Source: a virus. From it: a DNA stretch of 28,926 bases. The DNA lies in the IMG/VR virus record IMGVR_UViG_3300027852_000140, positions 1 to 28,926 of that record; one strand, given 5' to 3'. Below the pieces are notes generated by a model. That model ran no database searches. It was not told where the DNA came from and saw nothing but the letters and a program-made list of their open reading frames with translations. Below are positions 27,683-28,926 of the stretch, one piece after another; positions within the stretch are counted from its first letter, which is position 1, and every line of letters begins with the position of its first letter. The translations under genes were made by a program, and so were the position numbers.

Positions 27683-28926
27683 TTATAGGTAAAAATCATC
27701 ATCAGGCATTTCAAAGCCAGGACTACTATCAAAAATACACATTGCTAAACTATCTGCAAAGTCCGGTGATTTACTTGGGTCAATTATTTTTGTTTTCCCA
27801 TTAGATTGAATTTCTTTCTTTATTACATTTAATTCAGTAAATAAAATAGTGTGGTTTAAATTCTTAATCCTTTGATCCTCAAATAATCTTCTTAAGTTTT
27901 CATACATTTGGGCTTTTTGATTTAAATAAATATGTTTATTCTCTGTTGGTGCTCTTCCAACTTTAACATCTATGACATCATAACCTTGCTCAATTAATCT
28001 ATCATAAACTCCTCTACCCAATCCTGTTGCATCAATGTTTACTCTTGTTGGGTGGTATTTTTCTATGTACTGAACAATATATCCAGTGGTTGTCATTGTA
28101 TCTTGTTTTGAAAAATCTTTTATTTCTACAATTTTATAAATATCATCTTCCAAATCGTGACCAACAACAGTAATTACTGATTTATCAATTCCCTCTTCTG
28201 CAACATCAACACCAATTAAAACTTCATGGTTTTTCTTTCCAATAGTATATTCTGCTTTTGCTGCCATTAAATCTTTAAATGTCATAAGTGCAGAATCTTC
28301 TTCATCTGGGAATATACTATCCCATAAAACTTGAAAGTGATTTGGAGTTAATAATTTCCTTTGAGAGTTCACCCACCTTTGAGTAATTCTATTTTCTTTT
28401 ATTCCTTGCTCCCAATTAATATGGATTATTTTATAGTCACCACTGATCCACATTGAATAAGCTGCTGAATCTTTTTGCCATGGATTGAATAAACCAATAA
28501 AATTAGACTCTGCCGGATTATCTGCGAGCATTCTTATAATTTTTGTATCAACAACATCTCTTTTAATCTCTGCGAGTTCATCAACAATTAAATCTCCACC
28601 TTCATCACCAAGACCCCAACCCATTAATCTTTGACCATCTCCTTCTGCAGATAAAGTTTGAACCATACAACCATTAGTAAATGTCATTCTACTTTTTGAA
28701 ACTTCTTTTTTTAATGAAGCATCTCCACTTGCACCATCAAGCATACCTCTTAAAATTTGGCAGTCCATAATTGCATTAACTAAATAATCCCTTAGAATTT
28801 TTGTTTTATCATTTGTAGGAGCCACTAAAAATATCTTTCTTCTAGTAGAGAATAAAATCCTTAAAGCCACAGCAATTCCTACCCATTGTGATTTACCATA
28901 ACGACTATGGGCTGAGATTAGTATTC
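27683..28926 (-). CDS. terL: Large terminase subunit, 5' end cut by window edge
   Basis: The motor and nuclease of DNA packaging. At the edge the frame reads SAHSRYGKS, a terminase-type Walker A with the deviant R-x-GKS, so the start lies outside. Then come KIFLVAPTNDKTK, a Walker B LIVDELAEI with the DE pair, a coupling segment, and the RNase-H-like nuclease: LIGVDVAEEGIDKSVITVVG with the first Asp, then NIDATGLGRGVYDRLIEQG with the second, and SPDFADSLAMCIF with the third. Some 413 residues are visible. A GTG in the middle of the ATPase domain (at 28870) could be taken as start, but the Walker A lies upstream in frame. Confidence 0.9.
   Translation of the reverse strand, partial: ILISAHSRYGKSQWVGIAVALRILFSTRRKIFLVAPTNDKTKILRDYLVNAIMDCQILRGMLDGASGDASLKKEVSKSRMTFTNGCMVQTLSAEGDGQRLMGWGLGDEGGDLIVDELAEIKRDVVDTKIIRMLADNPAESNFIGLFNPWQKDSAAYSMWISGDYKIIHINWEQGIKENRITQRWVNSQRKLLTPNHFQVLWDSIFPDEEDSALMTFKDLMAAKAEYTIGKKNHEVLIGVDVAEEGIDKSVITVVGHDLEDDIYKIVEIKDFSKQDTMTTTGYIVQYIEKYHPTRVNIDATGLGRGVYDRLIEQGYDVIDVKVGRAPTENKHIYLNQKAQMYENLRRLFEDQRIKNLNHTILFTELNVIKKEIQSNGKTKIIDPSKSPDFADSLAMCIFDSSPGFEMPDDDFYL

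Noticed and set aside
28868-28870. GTG as start of the terminase
   Set aside because: The frame continues upstream to the window edge and contains the Walker A motif SAHSRYGKS, so the GTG codes an internal Val.
1-28926. CRISPR arrays, tRNA genes, integrase and insertion sequences
   Set aside because: No regularly spaced short repeats outside coding repeats, no cloverleaf that I could find, no recombinase catalytic motif, and no transposase or flanking inverted repeats.

Overview
The window is part of the genome of a tailed virus (or provirus) of the HK97-fold, siphovirus-like type, very probably infecting an archaeon. Every gene I can support lies on the minus strand. The DNA is strongly AT-rich. 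Nearly every gap wider than about 40 bases holds the same octamer, TTTATAAA, usually 23 to 33 bases before a start codon, which is the archaeal TATA-box geometry for leaderless or short-leader transcripts. Shine-Dalgarno sequences are present at a few internal genes only (for example GGAGG before the genes starting at 24105 and 22008). Most starts have the context AAAAATGG. The host is inferred: the promoters say archaeal, and the low GC, LamG repeats and N-glycosylation sequons would suit an uncultivated lineage, but the sequence does not name it.

Read in the direction of transcription (right to left): the large terminase (cut by the right edge at its Walker A motif); a small cluster with a ribbon-helix-helix-like protein, an acidic protein, a DUF2829/Tad2-like candidate anti-defence protein and a coiled-coil protein; a portal-MuF fusion; three or four beta-rich virion proteins; an XkdF-type protease fused to an acidic scaffold; the major capsid protein; putative decoration proteins; an 859-residue protein with three LamG-like domains and nine exact 22-residue repeats; head-tail connector and gp10-like genes; tail terminator and tail tube; two overlapping tail-assembly chaperone genes with an in-frame A AAA AAT slippery heptamer; a short tape measure; an HNH homing endonuclease; a distal tail protein; a large hub/fibre protein with three HxH motifs; a heavily sequon-bearing membrane protein; a permuted-papain (YiiX/C92-like) hydrolase; and a small membrane protein. 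The last three could form an exit or envelope-attack cassette.

Left of a GC-rich bidirectional terminator-like hairpin (about 5474-5518) lies the putative early region: winged-helix proteins, a hairpin-rich 302-base non-coding stretch (4412-4713) that may hold a small RNA or an origin, a DUF1071/Sak-like single-strand annealing protein followed by AbrB-like, SWIM zinc-finger, coiled-coil and winged-helix genes, all overlapping by ATGA or nearly touching, and a last operon ending in a second DUF2829-like gene and the first codons of a YopX-family gene. The two early operons share an almost identical 25-base promoter/operator with a 14-base palindrome in one copy, suggesting joint control by one repressor or activator.

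Three genes here are shorter than 50 codons or cut by an edge and are easily missed (1-35, 485-628, 27356-27481). Several starts were moved inward because the longer reading frame runs back into the upstream gene or promoter. No integrase, DNA polymerase, tRNA, CRISPR array or small terminase was recognised.
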